Source: Pseudorasbora parva (taxonomy: Eukaryota > Chordata > Actinopteri > Cypriniformes > Gobionidae). Taken from it: DNA of 64,000 nucleotides. The notes beneath the pieces were generated by a model. That model did no database searches, was not told the DNA's origin, and saw only the letters and a program-made list of their open reading frames with translations. The position numbers and the translations under genes are program-made. The stretch covers positions 16,166,933-16,230,932 of the forward strand of contig NC_090174.1 in assembly GCF_024679245.1 (NCBI RefSeq), in the 5' to 3' direction. Shown piece by piece: positions 21,401 to 33,318 of this stretch; the stretch's first letter is position 1, and each line of letters starts with the position of its first letter.

Positions 21401-24400
21401 AACGGTGCTGAACATATGTTTGACACTCCAGCCGCAGCAATGGATTTTGTGAAAAAGCATTTATTACCTGCGTGAATTGGTGCAACGTACTGGAAGTTGT
21501 GTTTCATTTTCTATGGCTCAGATCGTCTACTATTGAAAGCTCTTAATTCATTTATGGGGTATAATCTTTAGAATATATTATTACTATTATTATTAAATTT
21601 CTTTATATATTGTATTCGCTGTAGCCTACTCATTATTCGGTTGTGGAGATGCGTCCGAGGTGAGTCACAATATCTCGCACGCACATTGGGGTGTTTCCTC
21701 AGGGGAGCGTACTCTCCAGTTGGGGGAGTGTTAGCTTAGGTCAAGAGCGCATGGTGGGACGTTGTAGTGAGGGTGGGGGGTTGGTTTTCGCGCTTGGGTT
21801 CGTGTTGTTTGTTAACGTGTTCGCATTTCTTTGTTCATCTCAAGAGCACAATATTGGGCCAATGATATTTTCCTGTTTTTTCCTGTTTGTATAACTACAG
21901 TGCCTTTTTTACAGTGCCTGTCATTTTTTGTGAAGAATCAACAACAAGTGGGACACAATCATGAAGTGGAACAAAATTTATTGGATATTTCAAACTTTTT
22001 TAACAAATCAAAAACTGAATAATTGGGCTTGCAAAATTATTCGGCCACCTTAAGTTAATACTTTGTAGCGACTTTTGCTGCAATTACAGCTGTAAATCAC
22101 TTGGGGTATGTCTCTATCAGTTTTGCACATAGAGAGACTGAAATTTTTGCCCATTCCTCCTTGCAGAACAGCTCAAGCTCAGTGAGGTTGGATGGAGAGC
22201 GTTTGTGAACTGCAGTTTTCAGTTCTTTCCACAGATTCTCGATTGGATTCAGGTCTGGACTTTGACTTGGCCATTCTAACACCTGGATGTGTTTATTTTT
22301 GAACTATTCCATTGTAGATTTTGCTTTATGTTTTGGATCATTGTCTTGTTGGAAGACAAATCTCCGTCCCAGTCTCAGGTCTTTTGCAGACTCCATCAGG
22401 TTTTCTTCCAGAATGGTCCTGTATTTGGCTCAATCCATCTTCCCATCAATTTTAACCATCTTCCCTGTCCCTGCTGAAGAAAAGTAGGCCCAAACCATGA
22501 TGCTGCCACCACCATGTTTGATAGTGGGGATGGTGTGTTCAGGGTGATGAGCTGAGTTGTTTTTACGCCAAACATAACGTTTTGCATTGTTGCCAAAAAT
22601 TTCAATTTTGTTTTCATCTGACCAGAGCACCTTCTTCCACATGTTTGGTGTGTCTCCCAGGTGGCTTGTGGCAAACTTTAAACAACACTTTTTTCTTCTT
22701 GCCATTCTTCCAGAAAGGCCAGATTTGTGCAGTATACGACTGATTGTATACTGAGTCTCCCACCTCAGCTGTAGATCTCTGCAGTTCATCAAGAGTGATC
22801 ATGGGCCTATTTGCTGCATTTCTGATCAGTCTTTTCCTTGTATGATGTTGGGATCTCCTTGGGATGTTTAAAGCTTGGGAAATCTTTTTGTATCCAAATC
22901 CGGCTTTAAATTTCTCCACAACAGTATCTCGGACCTGCCTGGTGTGTTCCTTGTTCTTCATAATGCTCTCTGCACTTTAAACGGACCTCTGAGACTATCA
23001 CAGTGCAGGTGCATTGATACAGAGACTTGATTACACACAGGTGGATTCTATTTATCATCATTAGTCATTTAGGTCAACATTGGATCATTCAGAGATCCTC
23101 ACTGAACTTCTGGAGAGAGTTCGCTGCACTGAAAGTAAAGGGCCGAAAAAGTTTTTGATTTGTTAAAAAAGTTTGAAATATCCAATAAATGTCGGTCCAC
23201 TTCATGATTGTCTCCCACTTGTTGTTGATTCTTCACAAAAAAATTACAGTTTCATATCATTATGTTTGAAGCCTGAAATGTGGCAAAAGGTCGCAAAGTT
23301 CAAGGGGGCCGGATATTTTCGCAAGGCACTGTATTTGGGTTTCGTAAATACATTTTTGTTCTTTCTCCTTTTTTTCCTTTTTTTTCTCTCCTCACTCACC
23401 TTAAATGTTGGGCAGTAGGACTAATGCAAAGGGGTTGGTGAGATGGGTTAGCTGGAACTGTAAACGTTTGAATAATCCAGTTAAACGTAATAAGGTTTTG
23501 ATTCATCTTAGAAAACTTAAAAAAAACGTAGAAAACTTGCGTTTCTTCAAGAAATTCACCTCTGTTCTTCTGACCATTTTAGACTAAAAAAAGATTGGGT
23601 GGGTCAAGTTTATCATTCACAGTTTCCACAATTTCCAGTTCAAGTCTAGGGGCTATGCCATTCTTGTACATAAATCTATTCCATTTGTCATGTCACAAGT
23701 AATTGCAGATCATAAGGGCAGATATGTCGTTGCAATAGCAACTTTATTCTCAACCCCCTTATTCTTGCTAATGTTTATGCTCCTAATTACGACGCTGCTA
23801 CTTTCATCTCTTCTTTTTTGGCATGTATACCCGACCTTCATTCTCATTCATTAATCCTTGGTGGAGGTTTGAACTGTGTTTACGACTTGATAGGTCCTCA
23901 AAAAAAGTTGTATCTCTTTCAAAAATGTGCCGGGATTATTCAATCTTTTCTGCATAACTATGGTGTTTGTGATGCATTTTGCTTTTTAAACCCTTCCACA
24001 AAGAAATCTTCATTCTTTTCTCACGTACATCAGTCATACTCACGAATCGATTATTTCTACCTAGATAACAAATGTCTTCCTCCACCGCAGGATTGCTTGT
24101 ATAAAAGCATAGTAATATCTGATCACGCACCAGCTGTTTTGGAACTTAGCTTTCCGAAATCACCCCCGAAGAAGCACCAATGGTCCTTTAACCCTTGTCT
24201 ATTACGTGACAAAGAATTTGCAAATTTGATCTCCTCAAATATATCTTCTTTTCTTGAACTTAATAGTACTCAGAGTATGGCTTATTCTACAATTTTGGGG
24301 ACCTTAAAATGCTATCTGCGTGGCCTAATAATTTCATATTCATCTTATAAAAATAGAGAGAGAAAGAGACATCTAGATGAATTATCTGGTTCAATAGCAG

Positions 24401-26820
24401 CTATTGACTCTCAGTATTCACTTAATCCCTCTCCAAACCTATATAAAGAACGTCAGATTCTGCAGACAAAATATAATTTGTTAACAGCTGAAGAGGCTGA
24501 GAATTTACTTTTACGAGCTCAACATAGGGTCTATGAGTTTGGTGATAAGACAGGTAAATTATTAGCTTATCATATTCGTAAATCGCAGACATCATGCTTA
24601 ATACCCTAACTCAGGTTACCATCAGGAACTACCACCACTGACTATAAAGAAATATACTCTCAACTTAAAAAATACTATATTTGTACACCTCTGAATCTCC
24701 TCGAGATGCATCATTAATGAATACCTTTTTAGATAAATTAAATTTCCCTACTATAGAGAAGACTCTGAGTGATTGTATAGATGCAGATATTCAAATTGAA
24801 GAAATAGCGGATGCAATTGTTTCCTTGAAAACAGGCAAGGCTCCGGGTCCTGATCGTTTCCTATCTGACTTTTACAAGGTATTCTCTAAATTGTTATGCC
24901 CTGTGTTGCTTTTGGTTTTTCAAGAGAGTCTTCCGCCAGTTACCGCCAACCTTCTATCAAGCCACCATTTCATTCATTCTTAAGAAAGATACCCCCCCTC
25001 CCCCCGATTGTTGCTCGTATTGTCCCATATTACTTTTAAATTATCTATACGGGTTGAAAAACTCTTCATAAAGTAATTTCACCCGATCAAACCGGTTTTG
25101 TTAGAAACAGACATTCTTTTTTTAATATTAGGCATCTTCTTGATGTTTTGTATTCACCTCATTCTAACAATGCTGAGGTTGTGGTCTCAGATGCTGAAAA
25201 AGCATTTGACCGACTATCTTATAAATGTTTTGGAGAGGTTTGGATTTAGTTTAAAATTCATTTCTTGGATAAGACTTCATGCCACTCCCAAAGCATCTGT
25301 ACGCCCAAACAATATTGTCTCAGATTCTTTTCCACTGTGTCGGGGCACAAGGCAGGGTTGTCCCCTTTCACCCCTCCTATTTGCTATTGCCATTGAACCC
25401 CTGGCAATTGCATTGCGTGCTGACAAAAAGAGTGAAACAAAGTGGCAGGCCCACTTGTCCACGCTGTGTTGTGGAGTCAGTCACTTTGTTTCACTCTTTT
25501 TGGTCCTGTCCTAAGCTATTAAGGTTTTGGGGACAAATATTTAGCTGTTTCTCAGATATTTTTAATACAGCAATAGACCTCAACCCGTTGATAGCTTTAT
25601 TTGGGGTTCTTCCGGAAAATATCAAACTGACAGCCTTAGAGATGGATAATATTGCACTTTGCACACTGCTAGCCAGACGACTTATTCTAATCAACTGAAA
25701 ACTGCCATCTCCTCCAACCTACCGTCAGTGGGTTTTTGACCTACTTTTTGCCCTCAAACTGTAAAAAATTAAATTCGGAGTTAAACTGAAGCCCGATCTT
25801 TTTTTAAGATCTTGGAGCCCATTTTTAGATTACTTTAAAGAGAAAGAATCTGGGTAAAGGTTGTTTTTTTGTTGTTGTTGGGTTTGTTGTTGTTGTTGTT
25901 TTTTAGATGTCTATGCATACAGTATATCAAAATGATTATACTTTCATTTATATGTGGGCCTTTATTATACATGTTTTATTTTACACTCAATTCTGCAATG
26001 ATTCGATGTATATACTGTGCCTTGAGATGTGTATGTGCTTTTCTTTAATGAACATTAAAAAAATTAAATAGAAATGGTGCAGATGACTGTGGCATGATAA
26101 TAACGAATTGTGAGCCATGTCAGACTCGTTTCTCATTAGCAATCGCTCCAGCAAACTTGTTCAGCTCCACAGCACTCGCCCCTGCTCTGCTTCATACTGC
26201 AGTAACGTTAATAATCGCATGAACTTGATTTCTGCCCCAGTCATATCCCGATTCTTTTCCACCGGCTGTGAGGTGAAAACCACATGTCCCAAAATTCTGC
26301 ACTCAAACTTGGCGTCATCAAACTATGCCTTTGTTTTGAATAGGTACCCTCTAGCAGATGGAAAAGTTGCATAGTGCACCTTTAATTGTAATTTAATACA
26401 TATTTAATTTTTTTTCATCATTAATTAAAAAGCATTATATCATCATCATCAGCCACACAGCAGTCATAAATCATTACATACAATAGAAGTCTAACCTGGC
26501 AGCGAGAGAAAGAACAGGGCTGCATTTCCCGAAACCTTCTTAACACTACGTCATTCTTAAGTTATACCTTAAAGTATCCTTAATGTTAATATGTGTTTCC
26601 CGAACCAAATTTAGTTAAGAATACCTTCTTTAAATCATACTTTCATAAGGTTGGTCTGGATCACTCTTAGCTATACCTTATCACTATTAACAGTTAATTC
26701 CACTAGTGGCCACCACTGTGCAAAAAGCTTCTTTATATGTCAGTCTATACGAATATAATTCCGAAGTTGTAATATACACCCAGTGTTCAATTAGGCTAGT
26801 TGAATTGTTTGTTTGTTTGT

Positions 26821-26884
<64 letters not shown>

Positions 26885-29800
26885 TGCAAGGATTAAAATT
26901 GTCATAAAAATGTCATAACAAACACTAATGGTTGTTAGCTTTTTAATGATATTATCCAAAGGTACATCAGCTGGCAAACCATTAGACAGGAAAAGCTTAG
27001 GAGCCTATTTAAAGAGAATGATTGTGGAGGGGAGTTTAGTCAAACTTTGGCAGCGAGGCAGTGAATAAAATTATGCTAAATCAAAGACGGCGCCATCCAC
27101 GGAGCCATTTAGTGTATGTGCACTATTTCATACGTGAAAACTTTAGTTCCCTGGCTACCATGTCAGATGCTGCTATTAAAAATAAATTTCGCCAACCACG
27201 ACAGCAAATTCAGCAGCTATTAGATCTTGTTGGATAGCCTGACAAGCCAGACCCACATCAAGATGTTTGGTCTGGAAACTCACCATTGACAGGGCTCAAT
27301 CCGAGGGGCGGGATAAACGGTTGTCTTTCAAGCTCCCTCTGCATGCGATAGGATACCACCAACCAGAGCAACGAAGGTGAAACAGAGCTTGTTGATAGAT
27401 TAAACATTCGCCGTATCCGGTCAGCAAAACGCCAAACACATCTTCCCTTTTTAGAACTTTTTAGAATGACTTCAGTGCCGTTCTTTGTTCTTTTCTCAGA
27501 GAAAAGCTTAACTCCAAGTCTTCCAGAGTCGCGATCAAGGCTGATTCGAAAGACCGCCGTTTGCCAGTTTCTGTGTTTACTAGAAGCACGCAAAAGCAAC
27601 TCGGCCGTCGTCATTATGGCCCCGCCCAACGACTCTATACACAATGTGATTGGCCCGGCAAGAGTTAGGCGAATACAGCTTAGCAGGGTATTGAGAGTTG
27701 CTAGACGACACTCGTGGGCAGATTAGATTTGCTGCCGCTAGGGTGCATGTAAATTTCTAGGCTACTTGTTGGACCAACTTTGTAAAGACAAACTGGACGG
27801 AGCTACCCCCTCAGCCCTGAAATCCAGCTGCTGGCGGCTCTCCTCTTTCTTTCTTTTTTCTCCGCCATAGTAGCTACTGATTATATGTTTTGCGTGTCTC
27901 GTTTTATTGACTAGGCCATCTAATAATATAAATTAGTTATTTACACAATAATGTGATGCAGCTGCTGCGTGGGCAATCATCCCTGGTTGTGGAGTAAATC
28001 AAGACACTATGGAAAATATATTGTAATAATTTAAATGACGTGTGATGCTCATGATGCGGTTCAGCATGAGATTGCTGGTTCGTGCACTCCTTTCAGAATG
28101 CAGTTTTGTATGATAAATGAAAGTTCAACTATTTCTGAAGTGCGTCTTCTTTATAAAGAACATAATTTTGTTTGCATAACGCAGTGAAACAGCCCCTGCA
28201 TGAGTAAAATATAGATTCTTGAGCCATCGTTATAAGTCAATTCAGCACCGTAGCCACAGACAGCACCTGCTAACGTCACACTTGCAACCTACTAAGGTAT
28301 AGTTCGAGGAATACGCCTAGAAATGGTATACCTTCCGTTAAGTTATACCTTTAGAGTCTTTGTAGCGCGTTAAGAGACAACGTTATCGGGAAATGCAGCC
28401 CAGTTCAATTTTTATTTTCATTAATTTTTCATTTACATTTTATTTTCAATATAAAACAATATTTATAACTAAATTATACATTTTCTCTTTATTATTAAAA
28501 AATCAGTATCATATGCACACATGACGTTATAATAGGCATTACAATTCAAGTTTAATCATAACTGGTAAAACCTGAAAGCCAAAGAAACAAAACATTGTTT
28601 TTATTTTATTTTTATTTTTTACTTAATATATCATTCAATATTGCAATTAAACATTATCGTAATGTTGTAAATGAGTACTACCTATCGTGAAATTCCCTAT
28701 TCTGCCTTCTCGTATTAAATAACCTTTTTATCAAGGTAAAATCTACATATCGTTCCCAACTAAATTATTGTTTAGCGTAAAACATATTAAAGAGTAGTGC
28801 ACAGGCAGTTGATTCATTAAACGATAAGCTATTTCCTCACAAAAGCAGTTTTATTCAGTGTAATGAAGCCTCTTCTCCATTGACATGAATGCAAATGGCT
28901 TCTGGTCTCCTTCACTGTGTACAAAGGGAGTAAGCATTAGCCCAAGGGTTGCCAACTTTGGAACTTTGGCTGGAGTGAGACTCTGTAATACGTCAGTGTT
29001 TGCGCATGGAGAAAATGTTTGGTAACCCTGATTTTAAAAATGCCAGTCCTTGTTTACTTAGTATAACCCCCCCCCCCCCCCCCCCAAAAAAAAAAAAAAA
29101 AACTAATAGAATGGAAGCTCTTTTTAAAAATAAATAAAAAACAAACATTGTAAAAGAGCAACATCCAAACAATAAGAAATCTCAAATGAGACTCTGGCAT
29201 GCTAAATAGTTACGCGGTTGGTCTGCGTCCAACTTATTTATTATCTTTCTCCACTCTTTCCTCAATCTAAAAGGTAAGCTAGGTTAAAAAGCTGCAGCCT
29301 TAATGCTGATTTATACTTAATGCTACGCTGCAAGTTACGTGTTGATTTTCATTTATACTTCTGCATTTTTGTCCACGTCAATATGCAATTTCAAATGCAG
29401 ACCGCTAGTGGGCAGTGTCCACAGGGAAGTTGATGGTAACCTATGGGATCAGAATCCCACCAATTGTATTGCAGTTGTAAGGGTGAATCACCGACAGAGG
29501 TTCTGACTGCAGGGTTGCCGAACAACTAAAGAAACGTTATCAGCAAGATGGTAGAAAACTACATTTCTTGTCTATAACCACCCACTGCAACTTATACCAA
29601 TGACGGAAATAAGCACAGTTACAATAGCAAAATATGTGGGAGAGCGTTGCTTTAATGTGACTATATTGTATTGCAATAGGTAACACTTCAAAGTCAATAC
29701 CAAATCAAAACCAGTTATTAAATCATTTATAATTGAAAGAATTTAATGACAAAATCTGATTATGGTTAAACTTAAAATGGTTACAAAATAGATGTATGAG

Positions 29801-30495
29801 ATGATAAATACTTATACCATTAATCATACCCAGCATGTATAGAATGTTACCTGAGAAAGTGAGAGAGATAGAAAGATAGAAAGAGAGACAAAGAGAAGAA
29901 AGCAATGAGAAGAGCCAAAGAGAAGACCCCCAAGATCAGAGAGAGCCAGAGAATAAGACCCAGAGCAACAGTTCCAATCTTCTTTTATCTATCCCTTGAC
30001 CATGTGACTGAAACCCTGAGACATTCAAACTGACCAATCAGACCAAACTTCCCCCACTGTACTACAGGTGGGGCACCCATTTGGCCTACAGGTCCTCAAC
30101 ATCTCTTTGTTTTTAGGAATCCCAAATGGTCCCACTGATAAGAGAGAGGGGGGTGGAAAACAGTAAAACAAATGTCTGTGTTCAATTTCAAATATCAAAT
30201 ATCACTTCACTTTGACGCTGCATGATGACGCATATGGGGTACGCCCCTGGGCGTGCCGATTGTCTGAAGCCCTTGTAGAATCACGCCAATTCATTGGCTG
30301 ATGGCGAAGCGCTGCCTCTCCAGCTCATCACCTTTGAGCTATACTGGCGCGCGCCATCTTCTTCCCAGATTTCTCTGCCCTCAGAATGCGGTAGCGTCGC
30401 TCCCTTCGTGCGATTTATCTGACCCTTAAAAACTGGATTTAAGCATCTTTCTCCTTCACTACTTCAGCAACCACGGATAGCGGAACTTTGTTCTC

Positions 30496-30561
<66 letters not shown>

Positions 30562-33284
30562 GCCTGCCCACGCGTGTGACGCGGTTCAGGTCACTTCGAA
30601 ATGCAAATATTGCGATATCTCCTTTTTAAAACCCTCCGTTCAAGGCTCTCTCTTAAAGATGTATCTTAAAACCGTTTTAATTCCCCCGGCGCGTGCCCGA
30701 ATTGGCCAGGTCTCCCTCGGATCCGCGGCCTGGGGTTCGGAGGTTGAGCTCTAGGACACTGAGTGTGAGCAAGCTATTTTCCTTCTCTCACTCCCTCTCC
30801 CGAGCGCACCCACGTAGCGAAGTTTGTTCCGCTTGTATGCTCGCACGACTATATGATGCCCTGCCCGGAAGCACGTGAGACTGTTTCTTTCGGCCTGGTT
30901 GACATTTTGCTTATGACAGCGTCCGTCTCCGGGGATTTCGGGCCTGTCTCGATTGACGACACTCTCCCGCCTAGCGGCCAGGAAGGGCGGCCTTTTGCGG
31001 CCTACTCCAAGCTCGTCGACGCGCTTTGTGCGCGACTGAGAAGCTTGCGATCAATTGGCCTTATGTTCTCTACGAATCGTAATCTTCTAAGCTCGGTGAG
31101 AGATTTCTAAATGTGCTAGTGCGAATCGCAGGGTGAGAAGGAAACTGCCGTTTTTCAGCGATCTGCACAACTAGGTCTCCAGATCATGAAAGCAGCCTTT
31201 TTCCGCCCGCCTTACTAATGCAGCAGCCGCTCACTTCACCAACCACATTGGTTCTGTGGAGCGCGGTTATTCCGCCATTCCGGCGGTCGAAGACACAGTG
31301 GCCTCTCATCTTTCAGTGGTGTTACGCCTAAAAAAAAGAAAAAAGGGCTGTAAGAGAGCTCCGCATGGCCAAGGAGTTTGGCCTTATGGGCTACTAAGCA
31401 CACCGTGCGCGGTAGGATGCTCGATGGTTCAGGCAGTTCATGCCTAGGAGTACTAGAGATTCTTCTAGCATCTCTCCTTCCCAGCCCAGAGTGCCATCCA
31501 TTCAAAAGGAATTTCACACCAGAGTCATCCCCCACCTACCACGGTTTGGGGAGCTCGTGGTCGCCCGTTCCGCGACAAAGACCTCAACGGCGCCTGCAGA
31601 TGAAGCGGCCTGGCAGTAGCTTTCCGTTCCTGCTCCGCCGAGTCGTTCCTGACCCTCCAGGGTACCTTGGATAATACTTGTAAATAAACTGAATTTGGAT
31701 TCTCACTCCTTCTGCTGTACGCTTTCAATATAACACAAAATCAGTACAGCATGACAGCATGACAAAATTTAGTATTGCTCATAATTTCAAGAGCAAAGGC
31801 AGATTCTTATTCAAAATGAGCATTTCTGCCCTCTCTCCTCCTAGCCTGTTCCTTTTTGCATCAACAATGTTGGACGCTGCACTGAACAATATCTCACTGT
31901 CAACACTGGTACAAGGAGCACAGAGAAACTTTGCAGCAGTGGCAGCCAGGGTGGGAAACCAAATTTGGTTGACTCCCCAGTACTTCTCAGTACTCACCCA
32001 GTTTGCTCTGTCAAATATGTGTGTATTTGAACTCTTGTGCTTGTGCTACTTGCCCCACATTCCTCAGATTCTCCTGCAGGATTTCCTCAAACAGGCCTTT
32101 CAAGCTGCTCTTTCTGCTGCTACTGCTGCTCTCTGGCTGTGCCTGTGCTTCTATACATGGGGCTTTATTGGGTTTTTCTGGCACTTTCTCTGGTCCCTCA
32201 GGTGTGGTCCTGCCCAGTAACGCCTCAATCTTCTCCACCTCTCGGGTCAGAGCATCCTTGGCATGCTTTATGCTGTCTGCTCCTGTGAAATATCTAAAAA
32301 CAACAAAGAATTATAAATAAATGTCCTGATGTGTAAAATAAACAAATAAACAACCTCCTCCATAGTAGCTTTTAGTGGTAACATATTAATGCAATAGTAA
32401 TCAATAATAATGCAATATCTAGTTATTCAAAACACCATTTTAAAATGTTGTTTATAATGTAGACATTTACTAAAATTATTAGACATACCTGTCTTTGAAT
32501 CGTGGGTCCAAAAGAGCTTTGGATAAACATACAAGCCACTTTCTAAAGCCAAGTGGCGTGTTATCTGTATGCTTTTTGAGCTATCTGTGTGTATGTCTAC
32601 GCCATGTGATTCTGCCAACCTGACCTTATAGAATTAATATTTATAGCCTAATTTTATATTTTGGAGCAACTAACTCCACTCCTACCCACTCTCAACAATA
32701 TAAAACCCGTAACATGAAAATAAATGTACAGTCACATGTATTTATTGCAAAAACTGACCAAAAAACAGTATAAAAGTATTAACTCATGTTGCATTCCAAG
32801 TCTTCTGAATTCATACTTAATTTATGTGAAGAATAGAGTTGATCTTAATGTTCTAGTCGTCGAAATGATGATCGCGCCCCTTTGTGAACAGAACACACGC
32901 ATTTCTGATTCAAATGATACATAGGACAAGTTTAGAATGACTCTAACGGTCACGAGACACACGAGAGCCAATGGCATTTTACAATCAAAGCTGACGTAAT
33001 GACACAATTGGTCACCAGACAAACGACAGCCAATGCTGTATAGCTGACGTGACTTGGCTTCTGGCAGCAATATTTGAAATATATTATTAATCTTTGGCGG
33101 ATGGACTCGACGTTCTGATCGCTTTTGGGGATTTTCTTCACACAAATCAATCGTTTGGCCTCGGAACACTCGGAATATTTGTACTTTCTGAATAAATTGT
33201 GCCTGCAGTCGTATCTGCCTGTTATATCCTGTTTTTTATAATACACAAATGGGTAGGTTTAGGGAAGAGTTTGAGTTACGCATT

Positions 33285-33318
<34 letters not shown>

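Larger units (their letters stand above)
20776..26070 (+). mobile_element. L1-type LINE, near full length, with 15-bp TSD
   Basis: The element is bounded by an exact 15-bp target duplication GAAATGGTGCAGATG at 20761-20775 and 26071-26085. It contains a 5' UTR, ORF1, ORF2 with endonuclease and reverse transcriptase, and a 3' UTR ending in ACATTAAAAAAATTAAATA. A Tc1 element (21898-23331) sits between ORF1 and ORF2. Frameshifts and an internal ORF2 deletion make it dead. The duplication shows the 5' end is complete or close to it, which is unusual for LINE copies. Confidence 0.88.
20443..26381. mobile_element. TTAA-flanked DNA transposon carrying an L1 insertion
   Basis: The left end AGGTG follows TTAA (20439-20442). 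The right end GTTGCATAGTGCACCT precedes TTAA (26382-26385). The two visible halves (20443-20775 and 26071-26381) are separated by the L1. Only the outermost AGGTG matches between the ends, so the left boundary is less certain than the right one. Confidence 0.5.
26517..28401 (+). mobile_element. PIF/Harbinger-type transposon, with hAT insertion
   Basis: Ends GGGCTGCATTTCCCGAAA and TATCGGGAAATGCAGCCC are inverted repeats. If they begin at GGCTGC, a 3-bp duplication CAG flanks them. The interior contains a Harbinger transposase N-terminal region at 27108-27234, split by a hAT element. A TTTA microsatellite lies at 26817-26883. Confidence 0.75.
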
